Of a stretch of DNA of 35,046 nt, positions 10,913 through 21,049 are shown one piece after another (the stretch's first letter is position 1; each line of letters starts with the position of its first letter). Below the pieces are notes generated by a model. It was given only the letters and a program-made list of their open reading frames with translations. It ran no database searches and was not told the origin of the DNA. Made by a program: the position numbers and the translations under genes. Origin of the DNA: Chara braunii (taxonomy: Eukaryota; Streptophyta; Charophyceae; Charales; Characeae); NCBI GenBank assembly GCA_003427395.1, contig BFEA01000822.1:151984-187029 (forward strand), read 5' to 3'.

Positions 10913-10921
10913 AAAGGGGAG
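10913..10921 (+). promoter_or_regulatory. Polypurine tract
   Basis: AAAGGGGAG immediately precedes TGGGGGC. A purine run directly 5' of a TG dinucleotide is the plus-strand primer site expected at the start of a 3' LTR, and it lies downstream of the pol-derived genes as it should. Confidence 0.6.
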
Positions 10922-12626
10922 TGGGGGCAAAATAAAAAACGTAATTCGGGTTTGGCGTAGCCGGTTAGCGGTCACGCCAAGAAATTCAAGAAACAATTGG
11001 GACTTAGCGGGAGTAGGAATTTTGAATTTTTGAGAGCGCGACGGTTTTCGGATTTTGTGCGCCGCGTAAACCTGTTATCCCGCTCTGCATCCCCGCGCCA
11101 TCTTCCCTTCTTGTTGTGCATCTCCCTCCTGCATGCCTCTTCGTCTTCCCTCCAAGCGAAGTCCGATCCCCTCCTTCTCCTTTCCCTGCGAATGATTGGT
11201 TGTCTGATTGGGATGGTCAGGGCAATATGGTGGCCGTGGAAAGCGCACCCCACTTGGACGACCACCCCAATCACGCGGAACATTTGATTCGCCTTCTTCG
11301 ACCCTTCAGGAACGTTTGCCCTTCTTCTGTCCTGACCCTGTACACCCCGTGCTTCGCGCAGCCTCTCCTCCGCCTTCCACGCTATAAATTCCCGCAACCC
11401 CTTCCTCTCACTCTCTTTGATCTCGGTTGCAAGTTGTGGGAGCTATGCACGAAACCTGCGGCGTCGGAAAGGCTCGACGAGCCCCGTGGTGGGCGGAGTG
11501 ACAGCGGGTGGCAGAGTTAGTGGTAGACTTGGGGTAAGGCGGTCGGAGGGACTGAGCGGTGGTGGAGGATCAGACGCCGACAGCGGCAGGGCCTTAGGGC
11601 TATGGTTGTCAGTGGTTTTGACGGATTGGGAACTGAGCCCGAAGCGGCCAGTTGAGAGAATTTTGTATTTTGAAGACGAAGTTTTTCTCCATTGCTGCTT
11701 TGTCCCCGTGTGATGTGTGCTTGACTCCAAAGGTTGGGTAATCTGTTATGCATGTTGGGTATGAAAGTCTATAGACGTAGAATGTTTCATTGAAGGCTAT
11801 ATGGGTATGTGTGTTTGTGTGTGCGCCTTTGCGCCTGATGAGCGAAAGTATCGAGTGTCGATTGCTTGCATGAGGGCATGAATGCACCAGTCCTCCCCGT
11901 CCCCCTTTCTTTTTTATTAATTGCGCTAGTGCGTGTGGTGCGCATCAACCTCCTTTCGTCGTCTCTCTATATTCCTTACAGGTGCCCGACACCGCGTTGA
12001 GGTTGATGATACTGAGAAGAGACAGAGAAAGAGAGCTGGTCGCAACCTTCTTCTACGACATCTGTTGATCTTTGCATGGAGTCAGGTTTTGTCTCGACGG
12101 ATGGACACGCGGGCCATGGCCTGAGCTTGGACCTTGTCTCAGAGCGCCGCAGCACGCTTCCGCCCTTCCCAATCGCAGACGACGATGGCATATACTGCGA
12201 TGTGGACGTGCGGAGCTTGCTGCGGCGCACTGAGCCAATCCAGCTTTATAGACCGACCCAGGCATGCCGCATAGGCGGGAGTGGGTTTGTGTTGATTGAG
12301 AGATTTGCTTCCCCGCCTTTAATTTTGTCGTACACAAACCTCACGGTGTTGCCCTGGTCCGCTGTGCACGCCACCTGGCGACTGCGGTTTAATTGTCACT
12401 GGTGTCGCCAGGGAGACTCGTGCTCGTGGCGACGATTGGTCCTGGGGTACGAAGGGGTCACTCGATTCCTACAACTCTCCCGCAACGAGGGTGCGCTCCC
12501 TGCCCATTTCTGAACCTGGGTCCCATCGACCTGCCAAACCCCGGGCGAGCTTGTGATGCGCCGTCCGTACGGACTCGACGAGTCGGATAACGAAGCCTAA
12601 ACCGGTCTCTGGGGTCCCCGCCCCCA
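10922..12626 (+). repeat. Probable 3' LTR (about 1.7 kb)
   Basis: The segment starts TGGGGGC after the polypurine tract and reaches an exact inverted GCCCCCA at 12620-12626, giving TG...CA ends with 7-bp terminal inverted repeats. A TATA box (TATAAAT, 11383-11389) lies in the first third, as in a U3 promoter. The start is better supported than the end: GCCCCCA could arise by chance in this GC-rich stretch, and no partner 5' LTR is in the window for comparison. A hairpin (gtctct...agagac, 12605-12632) overlaps the proposed end. Confidence 0.5.
11383..11389 (+). promoter_or_regulatory. TATA box in probable LTR
   Basis: TATAAAT in a GC-rich context about 460 bases into the proposed LTR; the likely position of the element's promoter. 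Confidence 0.45.
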
Positions 12627-13147
12627 AGAGACGCGCGAACCACGCGCCTCAGGGAACATAGTTCCCTTCCCCTCATGTTTGTTTTATTCCCTTCCCATAG
12701 GGCGAACGACGGTTGGGCCGTAGGCTGCCGCCGTTCGCCCAAGGACAGCTCAAGGCCCATCCTGGGCACCCCGGCCTGAAGCAGGAGTCCCCCGTTTCGA
12801 CCGGGTGGCTCCACCCCCATGGCCAAAAATCCTCGGCCACGTCCCTAACTACTCTGATCGGCGCCTGAAGTACAGAACGCTGCGCGGGGCGTGAGGTTGC
12901 GCATCACACGTGCGTTAGGCGCCTTCGGTAGACTACCAACTCATCTATAACAGGGAGCCTAGGTAGTGCTCTGCTGCACTCCATTCATCCAGCGCACAGC
13001 CCCTTGTTGACGTAGCTGTTCGTTTGAATAGGCATGTACTTGTAGTGACAACAAGCTATCAAGTCGACCTGCAAAGGGTGAAATTTGGCAGGTAGAAGTA
13101 CACAGCTGCCGAAGTTGCTTGCCTACATGACAACCTCATGAAAGTGA
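12627..13147. other. GC-rich non-coding stretch with strong hairpins
   Basis: GGGAAC-ata-GTTCCC lies near 12652-12666. GGGCGAACG (12700-12708) pairs perfectly with CGTTCGCCC (12732-12740), with a further CGG/CCG pairing inside. The origin of this stretch is unknown; it may be part of the upstream LTR if the proposed end is wrong. Confidence 0.45.
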
Positions 13148-13155
13148 TAATGCAC
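13148..13155. repeat. Left 8-bp target-site duplication of hAT element
   Basis: taatgcac abuts the left TIR and matches the right flank taatgtac except for one C/T transition, so it is an aged insertion. Confidence 0.8.
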
Positions 13156-13574
13156 CAGAGGTCGCCAAACCAGTGTTTTATACCACCCACATCCGACCCA
13201 GTCCAAGCCTTGATATGTCATATCTATCCGCACCCAGTGCCACCCATGTAAAAAAAAAATATTTTACCCTGACCCAAACCACCCAAGCTAATGAAACATT
13301 TTCGTACCCGTACCCAGCCCACCCAGAATCTGCAGTGGAACNCTTACCCCTACCCAGCCACACCCACCCCTAGATTTAATCCACCCGCATCCGCCCGCCC
13401 CCGCGAGCAATTTTCATCCACCCGTGCCCGGCCGTACCCATGCCCAAAGTTTACCACCCAGCATGCCCTTCTTACTTTCCACATACACAACGGACAAAAA
13501 ATATGGCAATGTATCTATCCATGTTCTAGCGGGCGATTCAGTCTCATTGAGCACATTTGGAGACTACCGGAGCG

Positions 13575-13626
13575 AGGCCCGTTGCTAGGCCACGCCTATT
13601 TTGCACATTTCAAGAGTAGCGGAAAA
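13575..13626 (+). repeat. 52-bp exact direct repeat, copy 1 (inside hAT element)
   Basis: An identical 52-base block starting AGGCCCGTTGCTAGGCC recurs at 13827-13878, 252 bp downstream, within the same transposon. The flanking sequence also reads ag-gcccg with a similar left context. Confidence 0.95.
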
Positions 13627-13826
13627 AGAAAACAACCAGGCATAATTCCTACTACTGGTAGGACCAGGCCCCAATGCCTAGGGAGACTGGGGATAAAAAA
13701 TGGAGGGTGCAGGCCAAATATATTATGCCGCATGACCCTAATACAACCTATATGTCCTATACTAGCCTAGTATACAGGCCTACAGACTTCGGGTCACCCG
13801 GGCGAAACCTCTACCCGGCCGTAGCA

Positions 13827-13878
13827 AGGCCCGTTGCTAGGCCACGCCTATTTTGCACATTTCAAGAGTAGCGGAAAA
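13827..13878 (+). repeat. 52-bp exact direct repeat, copy 2 (inside hAT element)
   Basis: Identical to 13575-13626. Zero differences in an otherwise aged element suggest recent duplication, gene conversion or assembly error. Confidence 0.95.
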
Positions 13879-14016
13879 TTCCACCCAACACATTTTCACA
13901 CCCAGCCAAACCAGCTCACACCCTTTCTGCCACACCCGCACCCAACTTGAACCAAAACTGTCGGTTACCGCTGGGTACGGTCGGGTCGGGTCACGGCCAC
14001 CCGTTGGCGACCTCTG

Positions 14017-14024
14017 TAATGTAC
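14017..14024. repeat. Right 8-bp target-site duplication of hAT element
   Basis: taatgtac directly follows the right TIR; see the left copy. Confidence 0.8.
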
Positions 14025-14491
14025 ACAACTCTAATTGCTGCTACTGAGAGAATTGGAAACAAATTGATGTCACAGTCTTGGAGTATGGTGCTATCACATA
14101 TGCTTAACTTCCAGTTCAAGTAGGCAAGTTGCCTCACATTCCCCTACCCCCACGCTTCTCTTGGTAGATGACGCACTGTGTCTTTGTGATCCAATGCAGC
14201 TGTAGTCTTAAAACACCATGAATATCCCTACAGATCTGCAGTGCCACCTATAGTGCCCTCAGTTGGGCCTCTGTTGAACAACATTGGTCCTGAGTTGAGC
14301 TTCTGTTGAGCAGCATTGCAGCTACCTTTAGGCTCTCGTGTGTAGCCTTGTACCTTTGGTCCCAGTCTAAACTTCTTGTGTCTGGTTCACTGAAGAGCTG
14401 AACTTGGTGGGTGGACTTGAGCAGAGCTGAACTTGGTGGGTGGACAGGAGCTCAGGCTAGAGGGGCTGGGGGGCATGGGATAGGTGGTGGG
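14025..14491. repeat. Non-coding stretch with two small tandem duplications
   Basis: A 30-base unit is duplicated at about 14257-14286 and 14289-14318 (cctcagttgggcctctgttg / cctgagttgagcttctgttg). An exact 23-base unit starting AGAGCTGAACTTGG occurs at 14394-14416 and 14423-14445. No coding signal is seen. Confidence 0.75.
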
Positions 14492-15086
14492 NNNNNNNNN
14501 NNNNNNNNNNNNNNNNNNNNNNNNNNNNNNNNNNNNNNNNNNNNNNNNNNNNNNNNNNNNNNNNNNNNNNNNNNNNNNNNNNNNNNNNNNNNNNNNNNNN
14601 NNNNNNNNNNNNNNNNNNNNNNNNNNNNNNNNNNNNNNNNNNNNNNNNNNNNNNNNNNNNNNNNNNNNNNNNNNNNNNNNNNNNNNNNNNNNNNNNNNNN
14701 NNNNNNNNNNNNNNNNNNNNNNNNNNNNNNNNNNNNNNNNNNNNNNNNNNNNNNNNNNNNNNNNNNNNNNNNNNNNNNNNNNNNNNNNNNNNNNNNNNNN
14801 NNNNNNNNNNNNNNNNNNNNNNNNNNNNNNNNNNNNNNNNNNNNNNNNNNNNNNNNNNNNNNNNNNNNNNNNNNNNNNNNNNNNNNNNNNNNNNNNNNNN
14901 NNNNNNNNNNNNNNNNNNNNNNNNNNNNNNNNNNNNNNNNNNNNNNNNNNNNNNNNNNNNNNNNNNNNNNNNNNNNNNNNNNNNNNNNNNNNNNNNNNNN
15001 NNNNNNNNNNNNNNNNNNNNNNNNNNNNNNNNNNNNNNNNNNNNNNNNNNNNNNNNNNNNNNNNNNNNNNNNNNNNNNNNNNNNNN
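14492..15086. other. Assembly gap (Ns)
   Basis: A continuous run of about 595 undetermined bases. Frames that seem open across it are meaningless. Confidence 1.
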
Positions 15087-16682
15087 TCCTTTTTTTTTTT
15101 TTTTTTTTTTTTTATTACTACAAATGCTCCAGTCTATTCATGGTGAGCAACACGTGCTGGGAACCAGGCCCAGCGTCCCATATAGAATTATACAAATGAT
15201 TTGAAATACCAGGGGCATTACCTGACTTCGACTAAGAAGAATCTGAGAACTATGAAGAAGATTATAAAAAATTTAGGAAAAACATGGATAACTGCTGACC
15301 TATTGCTAGGCTAACTTGGAAACATATGAGAGCGGGGGGTCAAAACTGAAACTTCCTACTCTCCAAAACTCCCCCCCTCAACAGACGGAACATCGGTCTA
15401 GGCTTTTTGGCCTCATACCAGAACTCACTTGATCTTCATACTCCCTTCTGCTAGGGTAACAGGGCACCACAACCTTGCCCAGTACTGACCAACCTAGTTC
15501 TGACGGACAGGAAGTGCCTTCCTCCCTCGACATTTCCCTTAGCGGCAAGCCCCTGACACAGGTTACAGGGTTAATACCCTGGCGCCGTCAATGTCGAATG
15601 GTCTGGTTACGCCTTCCACCCTCGGCATAACTCCATAGGTCTCAAGCTCCCCCTAGGTCAAAAAGCAAAAGCTCTAGCACCGTCCTGTGTCGTCCCAGCA
15701 TCGTCCTTCTAACCTTCTAACCTTAACACACAACCTTCCCCTGTTGAGATCCTCCTTACTACCTTCCATCCTCTTGTTCTAGCTCCCCCCTTCCCTCCTT
15801 TTTTGAGATATCAGGGTCATTACCTGGCTTCGGCTAAGAGCAAACAACTCAGAACCCTTAAACAACTTAGAACCCCCCAACAATCCTCTTTACCTCACTC
15901 CGGCAAGACTTACTGCAGCAGAGCCACTATCTCCACTACTGCTGTGCCCTATTTCCATCCTATGAGCTAGCCCCCTCGCTAGTAGGACGCCTGATATCCC
16001 ACCATCTCCTTCTCCCACTCACCTCTCTCAATAACATGTTGAAAATCAGGAAATCAGAAGATTGAGAAAACCCTATATACGTTTCAGCGCCTACGATTTC
16101 CACAAGAAGAGGGAAAGGGAGGGAAAAAAACACCCTCTCTCCCCATGGAAACTCCAGCACCTATTCTAATCTCGATTGCATGTACAAGGCTCACAAGAAC
16201 CAAAATGGATTACTCCTCTCCCTAAAAAAACGACCCCCTGTCTGATACTGCCTCCGCGGGAAAGCGCCCCCTCGCCTCGCAGCCCCAGTTCAGAACAGCC
16301 CCCTGAATACCACTCCTGCTCCCTCAGCTGCACACAGTACACCCTAAAGTATGCCCCGCAGAGCCGAAGATCCCCCTTCCCTCCTGCACCCCCCCCCCCA
16401 AGTGAAACAATCCTACAGCATCTCACCATGCTGACATCAGCACCCCTTGTCCTCCCTCCCCAACCGCGATAGTTGATCCGACCTAAAAGCCAGCGTGGCC
16501 CAGAAGAGGACAAACCCTCAACACCACCCCTCCCGCTCAAAGCTCACACCACCCACCTTGTGTAACCCTCACATGGAGGGGCTCCAACCCTCAAGGAGAT
16601 GCTTCCATTCATATTTAATAGCCCAAAACAAGTAAAATGATTATTGAGACATCACAACTCGGTCTGTTTTTCGAAAACTCGT
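15087..16682. other. Non-coding stretch between gap and giant LTR element
   Basis: A poly-T run follows the gap (15091-15113). A roughly 35-base motif near 15202-15236 (gaaataccaggggcattacctg...) recurs near 15804-15838 (gagatatcagggtcattacctgg...), 602 bp apart. A perfect small hairpin cagggt-taat-accctg occurs near 15566-15582. The rest is pyrimidine-rich. No gene could be supported. Confidence 0.5.
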
Positions 16683-18609
16683 TGTCGGCGCGAATACCCT
16701 TACAAGCGTATCCGCCTTGGTTTTTGCAAGCGACAGAAAATAGTGTGGTTTAAAGTTAAGTATACCGCGCTGGGCGCGGCTGCGTTTGAGACTTACGTTG
16801 ACAGGATGGTTGACTAGAGTAAAGAGTGCGTGGGCGCTCAGGGTTAAGGCGCTCGTGATTTATCTCCTGATGTTGATTACGAAACTGGCACGGGCGCCGG
16901 TCTGTTTATTTTTATTTTTTATTGTTAAATTTTTATTTATTGTTACTCTTGATTAAACTAGGATTTAGGGGATGCTTTTTTTTTTATGGCTACGTTTGAC
17001 CGAGTCGAGCGAGGGTGCGGAGAACGACCTCGACGACGGCATCGGCAACGATGGCGCGACTTCGTGCGGTGAGCGGGGTGTCGTAGGATGGCGCGCGGGG
17101 CAATTGTGGCACGGTATAAGCAAGCCGGCGTGGACACTGGGGGCCACGCAGCCGGTTTGTTGGCCCAAAGCGCCGCGCCGCACTGCGTTATATGGTATTC
17201 CGTGCGCATAGGTCGAAGGCTTGGGCTCAACCCTATAGGTTATGATATTGGACTTATGACGCGGAGGTTCAAGGATCGACGCCAACAAACGACAGCGCGA
17301 GGCCAGCGGAGCAGCGTGGAGCCAAACCAGAGGGGTTGAGGGACCGACGGGGCTATCCCCCTCGGTTTTGTTAGTGGGCGCGGCGGTCGGCCTGATCCGT
17401 GGGGTTGGCGAGGTGCCAGCAGCCCCGCGGCTCCCCGACGTTTGCTGTTATTTTATTTTATGTCCTTTCTGTTTATTGCTCTTGGTCCCTTTGTTACCGC
17501 GGCCCGTTTTGGGGCGCGAGACTGCGGTAGGAGCGCGTGGAGGGGGCATTGTATTCGCGGGTCGCCTGAGGTTCGGCCATGAACTATTGTCGCAATCACG
17601 CCAAAGCTACCCCCTTGTAGTACTGTGGGGAACCCCTTAGCAGCCACATTCGTGCCCTCTGTGGTTTGCAACCCGTGTGTGACCGGGCGGGGTACTATTT
17701 TAGCAAACGTGGGGGAGAAAACTTTGCAGGGTTGCTAGATTGCCACCGCTGTGTGGGTCCGCCCGGCCGGAGTCGGGTAGGGCGAAGCAGACTGTGGGGG
17801 CGGATAGGGGTAAGTGAAAGAGGGACGGACGAACCAGGACGCGAACGCGCGTAGGGAGCATGAATGCCAGGAAAGGACCGAGTGGCTTTGGGGGGAGCTG
17901 CGGGGCATTGCCCCGGACAAGTCCTTCGGGACATCTGTTAAACTTGGAACGATACAAGGAAGATTAGTATGATCCCTGTGCGAGGATAACACGCATAAAT
18001 CGGGGACAGCCTGAGTTTTTCGTCATTGTTGTTGTTACCTTCCGTTGTGCGCTGCGGTCGCACTGATGAGGGACAGCGATCCGTGGAGAGCGGTGAGCGT
18101 TGTGGAGCAGAGCGAGGCCGCGAGGGGATTCGTCGGGAGTAGGATCATGGCCGCACCGAGTCGGGCAAACGCGTGCCAAGCTCGGGTATAGGGGCGTAGG
18201 ACAGTTTGAGTCGGCCAACAGTTGGTTATTCTGAAGTTCTCCCTCAGGATGCGTGAGGTGGGTAGGAAGGACGAGCTGCGCCAGGCCCCAGCAGGTAGCA
18301 CGCGCGGAGCAAACGGGAGTGCGTGGCTGAAGTGAGGGAGAGATGAACCTGGGCGGAAAACTGCGCCGGGTGCATTTCGAGGAGTGGAAGGTGGAAAGAC
18401 AGGCTTGGGCGCAGCAAGGAGAGGAACGACGGGTGTGGGGGCTGTGGAACGCAGCAAAGTGCAGGCAGCGAGGCAACGGGGAAGCCAGGTTACCGGTAGC
18501 GCAAGGGAGGAAAGGAAATAAAGGGAGTGAACCCGGACAGAGAATGGCGCCGGGTGCATGTAAATAAGAGGAGGGACGACGGAGAAGGCAATGAGTTAGT
18601 ATCTGCTCG

Positions 18610-18618
18610 TATAAAAGG
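18610..18618 (+). promoter_or_regulatory. TATA box of the 5' LTR
   Basis: TATAAAAGG, conserved at the equivalent place in the 3' LTR (32850-32858). Conservation in both copies and consensus form make it the best promoter candidate; transcription would start about 30 bases downstream. That would leave nearly 6 kb of LTR in the RNA leader. Confidence 0.55.
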
Positions 18619-19989
18619 CGATGTCGGTGGGAGAAGTTGCTAACCGGGGGTTTTGCGGTAAGCGACATCAGATATAGCGTTAGTTTTAGGAATGAGTTCG
18701 CAAAACAGAGGTTACTGAAGAAGACGGTGCGTGGAGCTATGGCGGGAGTGGTGAAGGGAAAAGGGGGAAAGCGAGTATCTCGCTCGTTTTCGAACGGAAT
18801 TGAGCAAGGGAAGGACCGTCTCGGGGGTTCTAAGGCCGGGCGAGCATGATAGCGGTGTCAGTTTTAGAAGTGAGTGAGTAGAATTAGTGTTAGAAAAGGA
18901 AAGACCTGCGCGGGAGATGGCGGAGACGAGGAATGGAGGAGTAAGATTTCACTCGATTCGTGAGGGAATCGAGCGAAAAAGGGAGTCAGGTAGAGGTTTT
19001 CAAGGTGGGCGGTTCTGGATTTATAGTTAGTTTGAGTATTGGATTAGTTAATAAGAAGTTAGTAAGAAAATGGGCTGCGCCAAGGGGAAGGCCTTAAAAG
19101 GGTGATGAATCTATCTGCGTTTCAGCGGAAGATTCATTCCCACTTTTTTCCGTTTTCTTTTTTTTTGTCTCTTTCCCTTTTCTTTCTTTTCGTAGTTGTT
19201 TGTACGGGGTATGGTCCTCTGCAGTAAGCGACATAGAGAGAGGGAGAGAGAGAGAGGGATGTCACCTATCTGGTCGGGTTGTGCCTGTAGGAGGACGGGC
19301 GCTGCAGGGGGGGCAACACCGGTGGAAGGATGTTCTCATGGTCTGGCGGTAGATCCGATTCCGGTGTGTTATCGAAAGGGGGCGGGCAGCTACGGATTGG
19401 AGGATTACCCGTTGGCCATCACTTTACCCACCCACCGATGAAAGAAGCCATTATTCACCTGTCAACTGGCCGGAGCGCGCGGGGACAGGCAGTTCCCGGC
19501 CAAAGTGAGCGGGGGCAAGCCCCTCGCTGCCAAAACTAGCGGTGGGACTGTCTGCGGGTGTATTGCCCGAGGGGCGACCACCGTTGGGAGCAGAATTGCG
19601 CTGAACGTAGACTGTGTTGGTTGCAGTTGCTGATGGCTCACTCAAGTTCTACACGCCCCAGCCGACTGAATGAGCGGTAGGGGCAACAAGCTGGGCTGGT
19701 GGCCAAGGCATGGCCCGTCCTAGCAATAGGGATGCGAGACAGTCAGAAAGAAGACGCGCAGAACAACGGGAGGACCGGGAGGTGCGTGTGCCAGGAAGAA
19801 AGAGAGGGCGTACCTAGTGAGATGGTAAAGTTGTCGTTGGCCAATGCATTACGGGCCAATGAGCACAATGTTGTGGTTTGATTCGCCAGGAGAGTATGAT
19901 CCAGCGGGTAGACGTCGATTTGACTGGCAGCTTGGAGTGGTGATCAGGCTCCACAAGGGAAGCTGTTGTTGGTGATTGTCGTGGAGGCC

Positions 19990-20260
19990 GGAGGCATACG
20001 GCTGCGACTGCTGCTGCTGTAACCACTGCTGAGTGTGAGCGGACTGTGCACCGCTGCTGCAGTTGTTGACCAGGCACAGGTTGTTGCTGCGTAATACTAC
20101 TGGTTGCCGCTGTGTACTATTGCTGTTGTCAATGATGACAGTGCACGGGCCATCGCCTGCGGACTGGTTGCTGGATGCTGTGCACTTTTTGGCCGACGAG
20201 GCTGCTGCGTACTTCGGTTGTTGCTGGCCGCACGGGCTGTTGGTGCATTGTTGACTAGAG
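19990..20260. repeat. TGC/TGY-rich triplet stretch in 5' LTR
   Basis: Interrupted ctg/ttg/tgc triplets dominate this stretch and its counterpart at about 34240-34500. The reverse strand reads as Gln/Asn/Ser-rich, which follows from the triplets; the antisense frame is open in the second copy but broken in the first. Confidence 0.6.
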
Positions 20261-20702
20261 GAGTGAAAACTCCAAAGGGTGCAGGAGCTCGGCTGTGTTT
20301 TAAGGTGGTGGGAGACGACGGTAGGCGGCGGGGTTTTATAGGGAAGGGCCGCTACTAAGGATTGAAGGGTCGCCGGGATGATTGGGTTCGGTGGTTTGAC
20401 TTCAAAGTTGGTCAGGCGGGTACGTTGGCCGCCATTGCGGGGCCCTCAGGCGTTGAAGGTACCAAGGCCCTCTCCTGCGAGTCTGAGAGCACCCTCCTTG
20501 GATCTGAGAGTCTGAAGCCTTCTCTCCCTATCTTTCTTACTCTAAGTCTAGTCTGTTGGTTCTGAGAGGAAGGCGGCAGGCGGGATTGCAACCCGTAATC
20601 CGCGCCAAGGCCTCTGTTGGAGGTTCTCCCCACCGACTGCGGGAGCTCTGCCGGGACTCAGGAGGAGTCCTGGAGGCAGGGAATTGTACGGTAATCCTAC
20701 TT

Positions 20703-20797
20703 TTTCCCTTTATACACCTGGATTATACCCCCTACCTTTACACCTTTCTACGTTTGGCTGGTTATGTTGTATGTCCCATGTACTTTGACTTTGGTTT
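20703..20797 (+). repeat. 95-bp direct repeat, unit 1, abutting a single N
   Basis: Identical to 20799-20893, with only an N (20798) between. The window's last base (35046) falls at exactly the same point of the second LTR copy. Together these suggest unmerged contig ends rather than true duplication. Confidence 0.9.
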
Positions 20798-20798
20798 N

Positions 20799-20893
20799 TT
20801 TCCCTTTATACACCTGGATTATACCCCCTACCTTTACACCTTTCTACGTTTGGCTGGTTATGTTGTATGTCCCATGTACTTTGACTTTGGTTT
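20799..20893 (+). repeat. 95-bp direct repeat, unit 2
   Basis: Second copy after the N at 20798; sequence continues from it into the rest of the LTR. Confidence 0.9.
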
Positions 20894-21049
20894 GGCTTTC
20901 GGGATCTGAACTCAGATAAAGTAAAAGAATGTGTGTGCAATCTCAGTTTCAGTTTTGTTGAGTGTCTGAAAGTAAATTGTTAAAAGAATTGCATCTGGGG
21001 AAAGGCGGGATGGAGGGTTGGTTTGTATGATGGTTGACTGGGTCATTAA

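Larger units (their letters stand above)
13156..14016. mobile_element. Non-autonomous hAT-type DNA transposon
   Basis: The 13-bp terminal inverted repeat CAGAGGTCGCCAA is exact at both ends (13156-13168; reverse complement at 14004-14016). The ends are flanked by 8-bp direct repeats, taatgcac (13148-13155) and taatgtac (14017-14024), which match at 7 of 8 positions. TIRs starting CAG/CA plus 8-bp target duplications are hallmarks of the hAT superfamily. The 861-bp body encodes no transposase and is filled with CACCC/ACCC motifs, dense in both subterminal regions, resembling the transposase-binding subterminal repeats of hAT elements. It must be mobilised in trans. Confidence 0.85.

Noticed and set aside
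11832-11862. CTGATGAG-CGAAA, resembling a hammerhead ribozyme core
   Set aside because: There is no stem II between the two core parts, and the following stem does not place the required U-H cleavage site, so the fold fails.
14411-15199. Long open frames of 220-262 codons across the gap
   Set aside because: They consist almost entirely of undetermined bases.
18063-18090. CTGATGAGGGACAGCGATCC in the LTR, a hammerhead-like start
   Set aside because: No GAAA follows the possible stem II.
20930-21000. LTR end placed just after the region of visible homology (about 20.9 kb)
   Set aside because: Homology stops only because the window ends; no TG/CA terminus or primer-binding site is found there, while both are exact at 24565-24590.
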